A stretch of DNA of 64,000 nt from Streptomyces sp. 2114.4. Lineage in GTDB: Bacteria; Actinomycetota; Actinomycetes; Streptomycetales; Streptomycetaceae. The notes below the pieces were generated by a model. The model ran no database searches. It saw nothing but the letters and a program-made list of their open reading frames with translations, and was not told where the DNA came from. Made by a program: the position numbers and the translations under genes. How positions within the stretch are numbered: the stretch's first letter is position 1; the number at the start of each line of letters is the position of its first letter. The stretch is taken from NCBI RefSeq assembly GCF_900187385.1, contig NZ_FYEY01000001.1:7130001-7194000 (forward strand). Direction: 5' to 3'. Shown piece after piece: positions 45,815 to 54,177 of this stretch.

Positions 45815-46695
45815 GCCCCCATACTGCCTGTCTTCGGCCCGGATCAGGGAACCGGCGACCCGGAGGGAGGCCGGTTCAAGATCGACGAGCCCCGTAGTCA
45901 CCCGCCATGAAGGCCCCCGGGCCCCGCTGCCCCGGCCCCGGCATCGGCTCGGGATGCCGCTCCGGCGGCCCCGGCCTGCGGAACTATGCCCTGTCGTGGC
46001 GCGGCCCGGCGGGCTCGGGCTCGATGTCGTCACCCTGCGTACAGAGTCGCGGGCGCGCGGTTGTCGTCGGCCCTCACCCTCTGCGCCGGCGCCCGGCGGT
46101 GCGTGGCGCAGATCACGCGGCGTACGCCGAAGCGGGCGCCCCGGTTCGTTCCGCCGGTCGCCGGTCGCCGGTGGTGGGGCACTGGCCACCCGTCGTCGGC
46201 CGCCGGCCACCTGCCACCGGTCGTCGATCACCGGCCACCCGCCACCGGTCGCCGGTCACCGTGGGGGAGGGGGCCCGTAAGGCGGTCTCCGCAGGTGGGG
46301 TCCAGGCGAGAGGGTCATCCCAACGACCCTGCCCGTCAGGGCAGTTGCTTCCGTCTACCGGGCGCCCCCCGAGGGCGTCGTCCGGGACCAAAGACGGGAC
46401 CAAAGACAGGAAGGTGCGCGGGGCGAGCAGTTGACCCGTGGGCCGGTGCCGTGTGCCGGTGCCGCGGGCCGGCGCCTTTCCGGCGGCCGGTCCTGCGGAC
46501 GTGGTGCCCGTGCGGCCGTGTACCGGTGCGGGACGCGGGCTCACCCCCTCCTCGTAGGGAGATCATCTGACGCTACGCTGAGTCGCCGACCGGGCGTCAG
46601 AGGCGTGACTCAGCAGTACGAGCAGTACGAGAGGCACACCGTCCGCACGGGAGACGAGCGCAAGCGAACCAAGAGAACAAGGGGTGGGAACAACC
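45815..46695. other. 881-base region without a recognisable gene, low-complexity repeats
   Basis: Long open frames exist on both strands but encode Arg/Pro/Gly-rich sequence without domains or good ribosome binding sites. From about 46140 to 46265 there are many degenerate copies of CCGGTCGCCGGT and GGCCACC. GGGACCAAAGAC occurs twice in tandem near 46383-46407. A leader and promoter for the membrane hydrolase at 46696 probably lie in the last 150 bases. No RNA gene was recognised. Confidence 0.45.
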
Positions 46696-47487
46696 ATGAT
46701 GGGACCGGCGCACTCACTGTCCGGGGCCGCGGCCTGGCTGGGGGTGGGCGCGGCGGCCGCTGCCGCCGGACATCCCATGCCCTGGCCGGTGCTCGTCTGC
46801 GGAGCTCTGATCTGTGCCGGTGCGGCTCTCGCCCCGGACCTCGACCACAAGTCCGCGACCATCTCGCGGGCCTTCGGGCCGCTCTCGCGGTGGCTGTGCG
46901 AACTGGTCGACGCGATCTCGCACGCGGTCTACAAGGCGACCAAGATGCGCGGTGACTCGAACCGCAACGGAGGCCACCGCACGCTCACCCACACCTGGGT
47001 GTGGGCCGTGCTGGTCGGCGCCGGGATGTCGCTGCTGGCGATGCAGGGCGGTCGCTGGGCCGTCCTCGGCATCCTCTTCGTCCATATGGTGCTCGCCATC
47101 GAGGGGCTGTTGTGGCGGGCGGCACGGGTGTCCAGCGATGTGCTGGTGTGGCTGCTGGGTGCCGCCTCGGCCTGGATCCTGGTCGGCATTCTCGATCAGC
47201 CGGGCAACGGCGCGAGCTGGCTGTTCAGTGAACCGGGGCAGCAGTACCTCTGGCTGGGGCTCCCGGTCGTTCTCGGAGCGCTCGTCCATGACATCGGCGA
47301 TGCCCTGACCGTCTCGGGCTGCCCCGTCCTGTGGCCCATCCCGATCGGCCGCAAGCGCTGGTACCCGGTCGGCCCGCCCAAGGGCATGCGCTTCAAGGCC
47401 GGCAGCTGGGTGGAGCTGAGGATATTGATGCCGGTGTTCATGCTGCTGGGCGGCGTCGGCGGTCTGAGCGCGCTCGGTTACCTCTGA
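46696..47487 (+). CDS. Membrane-bound metal-dependent hydrolase (YdjM/DUF457 family)
   Basis: 263 residues with about six hydrophobic segments. The family motifs are M-M-G-P-A-H-S-L-S-G at the start, A-P-D-L-D-H-K-S-A-T near 50-59, G-H-R-T-L-T-H-T-W near 96-104, and V-H-D-I-G-D near 202. The conserved His and Asp suggest a metal site at the membrane. An in-frame GTG at 46684 is less likely than this ATG, which has GGTGGG 7 bases upstream. E. coli YdjM is in the SOS regulon; nothing here shows that regulation. Confidence 0.85.
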   Translation: MMGPAHSLSGAAAWLGVGAAAAAAGHPMPWPVLVCGALICAGAALAPDLDHKSATISRAFGPLSRWLCELVDAISHAVYKATKMRGDSNRNGGHRTLTHTWVWAVLVGAGMSLLAMQGGRWAVLGILFVHMVLAIEGLLWRAARVSSDVLVWLLGAASAWILVGILDQPGNGASWLFSEPGQQYLWLGLPVVLGALVHDIGDALTVSGCPVLWPIPIGRKRWYPVGPPKGMRFKAGSWVELRILMPVFMLLGGVGGLSALGYL

Positions 47488-47545
47488 CGTGCGCGGCCCG
47501 TCACCGGAGGCTGATGCGGAGGCATCGATCGGGCCGCGCCCCGTA

Positions 47546-49327
47546 TCAGCCGTGCCATGACCGCCAGAGCGCCGCGTACGCGCCACCCGCCGCGACCAGT
47601 TCGTCGTGGCTGCCCAGTTCGCTGATCCGGCCCTCCTCGACGACCGCGATCACATCGGCGTCATGGGCGGTGTGCAGCCGGTGCGCGATCGCCACGACCG
47701 TACGGCCGTCCAGCACCCTGCTCAGTGAGCGTTCCAGGTGGCGGGCCGCCCGCGGGTCGAGCAGGGAGGTCGCCTCGTCCAGCACCAGGGTGTGCGGATC
47801 GGCGAGCACCAGCCGGGCCAGCGCGATCTGCTGGGCCTGGGCGGGCGTCAGCGTATGGCCGCCCGAGCCCACCGCGGTGTCCAGCCCCTTGTCCAGGGCC
47901 CGCGCCCAGTCATCGGCGTCCACCGCGCCGAGCGCCGCCCACAGTTCGGCATCGGCCGCACCGTCGCGCGCCAGCAGGAGGTTGTCGCGGAGCGAGCCCA
48001 CGAAGACATGGTGTTCCTGGTTGACCAGCGCCACCTGCTCGCGGATCCGCTCGGCCGGCAGCGCGGACAGCTCGGCCCCGCCCAGCGTGACGCTGCCCAC
48101 CCGGGGGCCGTAGATGCCCGCCAGGAGCCGGCCCAGCGTCGACTTGCCGGCACCGGAGGGTCCGACCAGCGCCAGCCGGGTCCCCGGGCGGACCCGCAGC
48201 GACACCTCCCGGAGTACATCGACGCCCGCCCGGTAGCCGAAGCTGACCCCGTCGGCGTGGACGTCCCGGCCGTCCGGGAACCGCCCCGCAGCGGGGGCCT
48301 CCGGCTCGATCTCCCGGACGCCGACGAGCCGGGCGATGGACACCTGGGCCACCTGCAGCTCGTCGTACCAGCGCAGGACCATGCCGACCGGCTCGATCAT
48401 CATCTGCGCCAGCAGCGCCCCGGTCGTCAGCTGCCCCGGAGTGATCCATCCCTGGATGACGAAGGCTCCGCCGAGCAGCAACACCGAGACCAGGAGCAGC
48501 ACATGCGTCAGATCGACGACGGGGAAGAGCACGGTGCGCAGGTAGAGCGTGTAGCGCTCCCATTGAGTCCAGGTACGGACCCGGTCTTCCGACAGGGCGA
48601 TCCGGCGGGCGCCCAGCCGGTGGGCCTCGATCGTGCGCCCCGCGTCCACGGACTCGGTGAGCACCGCGGACACCGCCGCGTAACCGGCCGCCTCGGAGCG
48701 GTAGGCGCTCGGTGCCCGTTTGAAGTACCAGCGGCAGCCGACGACCAGCAGTGGCAGCGCGATGAGGACGGACAGCGCGAGCGGCGGTGCGGTCACCGTC
48801 AGCCCGCCGAGCAGCAGCACCACCCACACCACCCCGATGGACAGCTGCGGTACGGCCTCGCGCATCGCGCTGGAGAGCCGGTCGATGTCGGTGGTGATCC
48901 GCGACAGCAGGTCACCGGTGCCGGCCCGCTCCAGGACGCCCGGCGGCAGCGCCACGGACCGTACGAGGAAGTCCTCGCGCAGATCCGCCAGCATCCGCTC
49001 ACCGAGCATCGCCCCGCGCAGCCGGACCATGCGGACGAACACCGTCTGGACGGCCAGCGCCACGGCGAACAGCCCGATGGTGCGCTCCAGCGGGAGGTCA
49101 CGGGCCCCCGTGGACAGCTTCTCGACGACTGTGCCGAGCAGATACGGCCCGGCCATGGAGGCGATCACCGCGGCCGCGTTCACGGCGACCAGCACGAGGA
49201 ACGCTCTGCGGTGACGGCGGATCAGGCCGCCGACATAGCTGCGCACCGTTGCCGGCGAGCCGACGGGAAGGGTGGTGAGGGTCTGTGGGGCGTCCGGGTC
49301 GTGCTCCGGCGGCGCCAGGCCGATCAT
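47546..49327 (-). CDS. ABC exporter half-transporter with degenerate signature motif
   Basis: 593 residues: six-helix membrane domain (about 40-330) and ATPase domain. Walker A is intact (G-P-S-G-A-G-K-S-T near 390), Walker B L-V-L-D-E-A-T-S and H-loop I-A-H-R are present, but the signature LSGGQ reads L-T-P-A-Q (near 490). The partner gene overlaps by 4 bases (ATGA) and has the opposite defects, so the two form a heterodimer. The membrane domain has the V-E-K-L-S-T-G-A-R-D and D-R-L-S-S-A-M-R features of type I exporters. Substrate unknown; drugs, lipids or peptides are possible. Confidence 0.87.
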   Translation of the reverse strand: MIGLAPPEHDPDAPQTLTTLPVGSPATVRSYVGGLIRRHRRAFLVLVAVNAAAVIASMAGPYLLGTVVEKLSTGARDLPLERTIGLFAVALAVQTVFVRMVRLRGAMLGERMLADLREDFLVRSVALPPGVLERAGTGDLLSRITTDIDRLSSAMREAVPQLSIGVVWVVLLLGGLTVTAPPLALSVLIALPLLVVGCRWYFKRAPSAYRSEAAGYAAVSAVLTESVDAGRTIEAHRLGARRIALSEDRVRTWTQWERYTLYLRTVLFPVVDLTHVLLLVSVLLLGGAFVIQGWITPGQLTTGALLAQMMIEPVGMVLRWYDELQVAQVSIARLVGVREIEPEAPAAGRFPDGRDVHADGVSFGYRAGVDVLREVSLRVRPGTRLALVGPSGAGKSTLGRLLAGIYGPRVGSVTLGGAELSALPAERIREQVALVNQEHHVFVGSLRDNLLLARDGAADAELWAALGAVDADDWARALDKGLDTAVGSGGHTLTPAQAQQIALARLVLADPHTLVLDEATSLLDPRAARHLERSLSRVLDGRTVVAIAHRLHTAHDADVIAVVEEGRISELGSHDELVAAGGAYAALWRSWHG

Positions 49328-51126
49328 GCGGTCTCCTCGATCCGGTCGGTCGGTAGCGCCGGCTCGGGGTCCGGCTCGCGGGTGACGATCGCGCGGTAGG
49401 CGGGGTGGCTGTGCAGCAGTTCGCGGTGGGTCGCCTCGGCGACGGCCTTCCCCTCCTGGAGGAACACCACCTGTTCGGCCCGGTCCAGCAGGAGCGTGCT
49501 GGAGGTGAGCACGACGGTCGTACGCCCCTTCCTGATCTCCCGCAGGCCCTCGGCGATCCGGGCCTCGGTGTGCGCATCGACGGCGCTGGTCGGCTCGTCG
49601 AGCACAAGCACCTCCGGGTCGGCGACCAGCGACCTGGCGAGGGCGAGGCGCTGGCGCTGCCCGCCGGACAGCGAGCGGCCGCGCTCGGTGATGTGGGCCC
49701 GCATCGGGTCTCCCGAGTTGTCGGCGGACGCTTGCGCCAGCGCGGTCAGTACGTCGCCGCACTGCGCCGCGGTCAGCGCCTCCCGCGCGCCCACCCGGCC
49801 GGACGACGGTACGTCGAGCAGTTCGCCGAGCGTGCCCGAGAGCAGCATCGGGTCCTTGTCCTGGACGAGTACGGCACCACGCGCCGTCTCGCGTGCCAGG
49901 TCGTCCAGCGGGGTGCCGCCGAGCACGACCGAGACCGGCACGACGCCGTCACCGCCGCCTTCGTCCAGCCGCGGCGGGTGTCCGCCGAGGCGTTCGGCGA
50001 GCCGGCCCGCGCTGTCGGGGTCGCCGCAGACCACCGCGGTCAGCCGGCCGGCCGGGGCGGTCAGGCCGCTGACCGGGTCGTGCAGAGTGCCGGTGGGTGC
50101 CGCCTCCCGGCCCGTGTCGCGCCCGCCGGCCGGGCGGCTCTGTGCCAGTACGCGGGCCGTGCGCTTCGTGGACGGCTTGGCGAAGGTATAGGCCTGGGCG
50201 ATCTCTTCGAAGTGTCTGAGGGGGAGGAGCAGGAAGGTGACCGCGCTGTAGACCGTGACGAGATCGCCGACGGCGAGGGTGCCGTCGAGGGCGAGCCGGG
50301 TGCCGTACCAGACCACCGCGATGAGCAGCAGGCCCGGCAGCAGTACTTGGACGGCCGAGATCAGCGACCACATCCGGGCGCTGCGGACGGCGGCCTTGCG
50401 CACTTCCTGGGAGGCGCTGCGGTAGCGGCCGAGGAAAAGTTCCTCGCCGCCGATGCCGCGCAGGACGCGCAGTCCGGCGACGGTGTCGGAGGCCAGCTCG
50501 GTGGCCTGGCCGGCCTTCTCGCGCTGTGCTTCGGCACGCCGGGTGGCGTGCGGCAGCAACGGCAGCACGGCCAGCGCCATGACGGGCACGCCGACGGCCA
50601 CCAGAACGCCGAGCTCCGGCCGGTAGAGGGCCAGGGCAACGGAGACGCCGGCGGCGGTGACCGCGGCGGCACCGAACCGGGAGAGCGCTTCGACGAACCA
50701 GCCGATCTTCTCCAGGTCGCCGGTGCTCACGGCGACGATCTCGCCCGCCGCCACCCGCCGCGTCATGGCCGAGCCCAGTTCCGTGGTCTTGCGGGCGAGC
50801 AGTTGCTGCATCCGGGCGACGGCGGTGATCCAGTTGGTGACGGCCGCGCGGTGCAGCATCACGCCACCGATCGCGATCAGGGCGCCCAAGGCGATGATCA
50901 GGGAGCCGGCCAGGAGAAGGCGGCCGCCGTCGCGGTCCACCACGGCCTGCACGGCCAGGCCCACCGGCACCGGCGAGGCGGCGATGGCGCCGAAGTTCAC
51001 CAGCCCCCAGACGAGGGCCTTGAGCTGCCCGCCGAGCTGTTGTGCGCACAGCCAGCGGAGGAAGGCGCCGCCCGTACGGACGTCCGGGACGCCCGGGTCG
51101 GGATGCGGAAGGTCGCGAATGTGCAT
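49324..51126 (-). CDS. ABC exporter half-transporter with degenerate Walker A
   Basis: 600 residues from the ATG at 51126; a TTG at 51162 is possible, and neither has a strong ribosome binding site. The membrane domain covers about 30-330. In the ATPase half, Walker A is replaced by V-V-C-G-D-P-D-S-A-G-R (no Lys), and the H-loop reads T-S-S instead of A-H-R, whereas signature L-S-G-G-Q-R-Q-R (near 485) and Walker B V-L-V-L-D-E-P are intact. It therefore contributes its signature to the active ATP site formed with its partner. First gene of the two-gene operon. Confidence 0.87.
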   Translation of the reverse strand: MHIRDLPHPDPGVPDVRTGGAFLRWLCAQQLGGQLKALVWGLVNFGAIAASPVPVGLAVQAVVDRDGGRLLLAGSLIIALGALIAIGGVMLHRAAVTNWITAVARMQQLLARKTTELGSAMTRRVAAGEIVAVSTGDLEKIGWFVEALSRFGAAAVTAAGVSVALALYRPELGVLVAVGVPVMALAVLPLLPHATRRAEAQREKAGQATELASDTVAGLRVLRGIGGEELFLGRYRSASQEVRKAAVRSARMWSLISAVQVLLPGLLLIAVVWYGTRLALDGTLAVGDLVTVYSAVTFLLLPLRHFEEIAQAYTFAKPSTKRTARVLAQSRPAGGRDTGREAAPTGTLHDPVSGLTAPAGRLTAVVCGDPDSAGRLAERLGGHPPRLDEGGGDGVVPVSVVLGGTPLDDLARETARGAVLVQDKDPMLLSGTLGELLDVPSSGRVGAREALTAAQCGDVLTALAQASADNSGDPMRAHITERGRSLSGGQRQRLALARSLVADPEVLVLDEPTSAVDAHTEARIAEGLREIRKGRTTVVLTSSTLLLDRAEQVVFLQEGKAVAEATHRELLHSHPAYRAIVTREPDPEPALPTDRIEETA

Positions 51127-51353
51127 GATGCCCCAGGCGAAGTCGTGGTGGATGGGCGGCAACGGGCCGTTGCGGCAGGCGAAATGCCCCTCTCGCCCGT
51201 CTCGTCTCCGGCGGAGGTCCTGGAAGACTGGCCTGCGGGGTGGGGGATTTCAAACGGTTTTTCCGCTGTGGTCACGCGATCCGGACAATCCTGCGGTGGC
51301 GGCCCGTAGGCGGCGGTCGGGTGCCGACCGGCCGTCAGAGCGGCGGTGCGACC

Positions 51354-52121
51354 ATGGGCGTCATGCGAACAGCGGACGGTGCGATGCGGACGGCGACGGT
51401 GGTCGCGGCGGGACTGGTCCTTCTGGCGGGCTGCGGCGGCGGTGCGAGCGGCGGCAAGGACGGGGACGGCAAGGGTGACGGTGCGGGCAAGGGGGAGCGC
51501 CCCGGCGGCCCCGCTCGCGGCGCGTTGGCCACCACCCACCTCAAGAACATCCCCGAGGTCGGCACTGCCCTGCGCTCGCGGATCCCGGCCGGCTCCCGGC
51601 AGGTCGTGGCGGTCTACGGCAAGGGCGTGAACTCCGCCGAGGCCACGGTCGTCCTCTACGACAAGGGCGCCAAGGGCTGGGACCGCAAGGGCAGTTGGGC
51701 CGCCCACAACGGCCGGCGCGGCTGGACGGTGGATCACCACGAAGGGGACAAGCGCAGCCCCGTCGGGGTGTTCCCGCTGACCGACGCGGGCGGGGTGCTC
51801 CAGAACCCCGGCGCCAAGCTGCCCTATACGCACTCCTCGGCGTTCACCCCGCCGTCGTACTGGTCCAAGAACACCCGGCACGACTTCGACTACGTCGTGG
51901 CGATCAACTACAACCGCGTCAAGGGGACCTCCCCGCTGGACCCGACCCGTCCGCAGGGCCAGTCCAAGGGCGGCGGGGTCTGGCTGCACCTGGACCACGG
52001 CAGCGGAACCTCCGCGTGCGTCAGCGTCCCGAAGGCCGGGATGCAGGCACTGCTGCGCGCCCTCGATCCCGCACGGCACCCCGTGGTGGTCATGGGGGAC
52101 GCGGCGCACCTGGCGGGCTGA
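51354..52121 (+). CDS. L,D-transpeptidase-family lipoprotein
   Basis: 255 residues. A lipoprotein signal ends at L-L-A-G-C (Cys27), followed by a Gly/Lys/Asp-rich linker. The C-terminal YkuD-like domain has R-S-P-V-G-V-F-P-L near 140 and W-L-H-L-D-H-G-S-G-T-S-A-C-V-S near 210-224, with Cys222 as the probable nucleophile; the usual S-H-G-C-x-R is altered to G-T-S-A-C-V-S. Related proteins cross-link or modify peptidoglycan peptides, but this variant could act on something else. An ATG at 51363 is an alternative start. Divergent from the ABC exporter. Confidence 0.75.
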   Translation: MGVMRTADGAMRTATVVAAGLVLLAGCGGGASGGKDGDGKGDGAGKGERPGGPARGALATTHLKNIPEVGTALRSRIPAGSRQVVAVYGKGVNSAEATVVLYDKGAKGWDRKGSWAAHNGRRGWTVDHHEGDKRSPVGVFPLTDAGGVLQNPGAKLPYTHSSAFTPPSYWSKNTRHDFDYVVAINYNRVKGTSPLDPTRPQGQSKGGGVWLHLDHGSGTSACVSVPKAGMQALLRALDPARHPVVVMGDAAHLAG

Positions 52122-52358
52122 GCGCCCGGGACGGGGGGACTTCGGCCCTGCCCGGATCCGGAGGGATCGTGCCTCCCCTTGGGGCAAGCTCCACGGTTTC
52201 CCGGACATCATCCCGGCCGCTGCGCAGACCGGCCTGCCGGCGGAGCAGGCGCGGGCGGCGGGGACGGCAACGGCCGATCCGACGACGTCACGGGAGACGG
52301 CCCCCGAACCGGGCACCGCCACCTCCGTCACCACTCGCGACACCTGACCCGGCAGGCC

Positions 52359-52390
52359 GGGGCCCGGCGCAGCACCGCCCGCCGGGCCCC
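52359..52390. terminator. Terminator between convergent L,D-transpeptidase and oxidoreductase genes
   Basis: GGGGCCCGGCG (52359-52369) and CGCCGGGCCCC (52380-52390) are perfect 11-bp arms around a 10-base loop, just before the stop of the leftward gene at 52407. The rest of 52122-52406 shows no gene. Confidence 0.7.
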
Positions 52391-52406
52391 GCACCGTTGC
52401 CGGCGC

Positions 52407-53846
52407 TCACCCCTCCGGCTTGGACGAATCCATCCCCGGCCGCGCCTTCTTCCACAGCCCGCGGGTGAAGTCGGGAATCTCCTGGGGAGCGCCGTTCGCC
52501 TTGATCGAGAGATCACTCAGCGGCACCGGCGCGGTCCAGGTTGCCGCGTCGTAGACGTCGAAGTCCGGTACCAGGCCGAGCCGCATGCACTGCATCAGCC
52601 GGAAGACCAGCATGTAGTCCATGCCGCCGTGCCCGCCGGGCGGGTTGGCGTGCTCCTTCCAGAGCCAGTGGTCCCACTCCGCGTACTTGGTGAAGTCGCC
52701 CCACTCGTCGTTGTTCTGGTCCGGCTCCAGGTAGATCCGCTCGGGGTAGTCCTCGAAGAGGCCCTTGGTGCCGCCGAGACTGTTGATTCGGCTGTAGGGG
52801 TGCGGGGTGGAGACATCGTGCTCCAGCCGGATCACCCGCCCCTTGGCGGTCTGTACGAGGCTGATGGTCCGGTCGCTCTCGATGTACGACTCCTTCCAGC
52901 TGGGGTCGTTCGCCGGCATGTGCTCCTTGCGGTACGCGGCGAGGCCGAGGGCCGGAGTGCCGACGCTGGAGATGCGCACGGCGCGGTCCCCGCGGTTGAT
53001 GTCCATGTAGTTGGCGACCGGCCCGAAACCGTGGTTGGGGTAGAGGTCGCCGCGCAGCCGGGTGTGCCACAGCCGCCGCCACGGCCCCTCGTAGTACTTC
53101 GGGTCGAACATCAGGCCGCGCAGATCATGGATATAGGCACCGGCGCCGTGCAGCAGCTCGCCGAACAGGCCCGCGTGCGCCATCCGCAGCACCCGCATCT
53201 CGTTCCTGCCGTAGCAGCAGTTCTCCAGCTGCATACAGTGTCTGCGGGTGCGCTCGGAGAGGTGGACCAGTTCCCACAGCTGATCCAGGCGCAGCGCGAG
53301 GGGGCATTCCACGCCCACGTGCTTGCCGTTGAGCATCGCCGTCTTCGCCATCTCGAAGTGCCGGTCCCACGGCGTGGCCGCGTACACGAAGTCGATGTCG
53401 CCGCGCTTGCAGAGGTTTTCGAAGTCCTGGTCGCCGTTGGTGTAGACGGCCGGCGCCGGCTGTCCCGCGGCGGTGACCTTCTTGGCGGCCTTGGCGGTCT
53501 TGTCCTTCACCGGGTCGCACAGGGCGACCACGCGGACGCCCGGCATCGCGAGAAAGAGGTCGATCATGGTCCCGCCGCGGTTGCCGAGTCCGATGATGCC
53601 GACGCGGACGGTGCTGCGCCGCTCGAACGGCACCCCGATCATGGTTCTGCCCTTGGCGTCGGGCGACGCGGCGGCCGTGGCGGATTCGGCCGCCGCGGTC
53701 GTCGAGGGTGCGGCCGCCGCGGCCGGCCCGGACGACAGGCCGCCGAGCCCGAGTCCGGCGCCCGCCGCACCGGCGGTCCACAACACCGAACGGCGGCTCG
53801 GACCTGCCTCGTCGTGGTCGTGGTTCTGCGATGGTGCCTCGTTCAT
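52407..53846 (-). CDS. Secreted Gfo/Idh/MocA-family protein, GH109-type glycosidase
   Basis: 479 residues. A twin-arginine signal (P-S-R-R-S-V-L-W-T-A then Gly/Ala-rich) precedes a Rossmann NAD-binding motif G-I-I-G-L-G-N-R-G near 84-92. E-C-P-L-A-L near 180, the H-D-L-R-G block, and W-L-W-K-E-H-A-N-P-P-G-G-H-G-G match the GH109 alpha-N-acetylgalactosaminidase group, which uses a bound NAD for hydrolysis. It probably trims N-acetylgalactosamine from host or environmental glycans outside the cell. Monocistronic; divergent from the amylase gene. Confidence 0.85.
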   Translation of the reverse strand: MNEAPSQNHDHDEAGPSRRSVLWTAGAAGAGLGLGGLSSGPAAAAAPSTTAAAESATAAASPDAKGRTMIGVPFERRSTVRVGIIGLGNRGGTMIDLFLAMPGVRVVALCDPVKDKTAKAAKKVTAAGQPAPAVYTNGDQDFENLCKRGDIDFVYAATPWDRHFEMAKTAMLNGKHVGVECPLALRLDQLWELVHLSERTRRHCMQLENCCYGRNEMRVLRMAHAGLFGELLHGAGAYIHDLRGLMFDPKYYEGPWRRLWHTRLRGDLYPNHGFGPVANYMDINRGDRAVRISSVGTPALGLAAYRKEHMPANDPSWKESYIESDRTISLVQTAKGRVIRLEHDVSTPHPYSRINSLGGTKGLFEDYPERIYLEPDQNNDEWGDFTKYAEWDHWLWKEHANPPGGHGGMDYMLVFRLMQCMRLGLVPDFDVYDAATWTAPVPLSDLSIKANGAPQEIPDFTRGLWKKARPGMDSSKPEG

Positions 53847-54177
53847 CGGTCCTCCAGGGGAGCGGTGGTGTGCCGGGGCATACGTGAACCTCGGTCAGGA
53901 CCCTGTCGGCCGACGGCCTGAGGCACAAGAGGGCCGATCGGACTCTTGATGCGGCACTCTTGGACTCTCTGCCGCAATACCGGACGGCCTACGGCAACAC
54001 CGGAGATCCGTCACCCGCACCTTTCGCAAGCCGCTGAAAAGTCTTGCGGAAAACCTTGACGTGTCCACACGGCAAACGGCAGGCTCCGATGCGGAAATCC
54101 CCCCCAGCGGCCCGGCGCGTGGCTGCACTCGTGGGCGCGGTACCTCCTGCCGTGCCCCATGACCAAGGAGCCGCAAG
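53847..54177. promoter_or_regulatory. Divergent control region of the GH109 and amylase genes
   Basis: 331 bases without a gene. GCGGCA (53951-53956) and TGCCGC (53970-53975) are inverted around 13 bases and may serve the leftward GH109 gene. A second inverted pair near the amylase start is listed separately. TTGAC at 54056 is a possible amylase -35 element, without a clear -10. Confidence 0.45.
54023..54050 (+). promoter_or_regulatory. Candidate MalR/Reg1-type operator upstream of the amylase gene
   Basis: TTCGCAAG (54023-54030) and CTTGCGG (54043-54049) are inverted around 12 bases. CTTGC-containing repeats are what I recall as operators of the LacI-family maltose regulator MalR/Reg1 that controls streptomycete amylases. 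The site is 128 bases before the amylase ATG. Regulation is inferred. Confidence 0.4.

Noticed and set aside
46113..46544. Leftward 143-codon frame in the 881-base spacer
   Set aside because: Composition follows the low-complexity repeats, no ribosome binding site, no domain.
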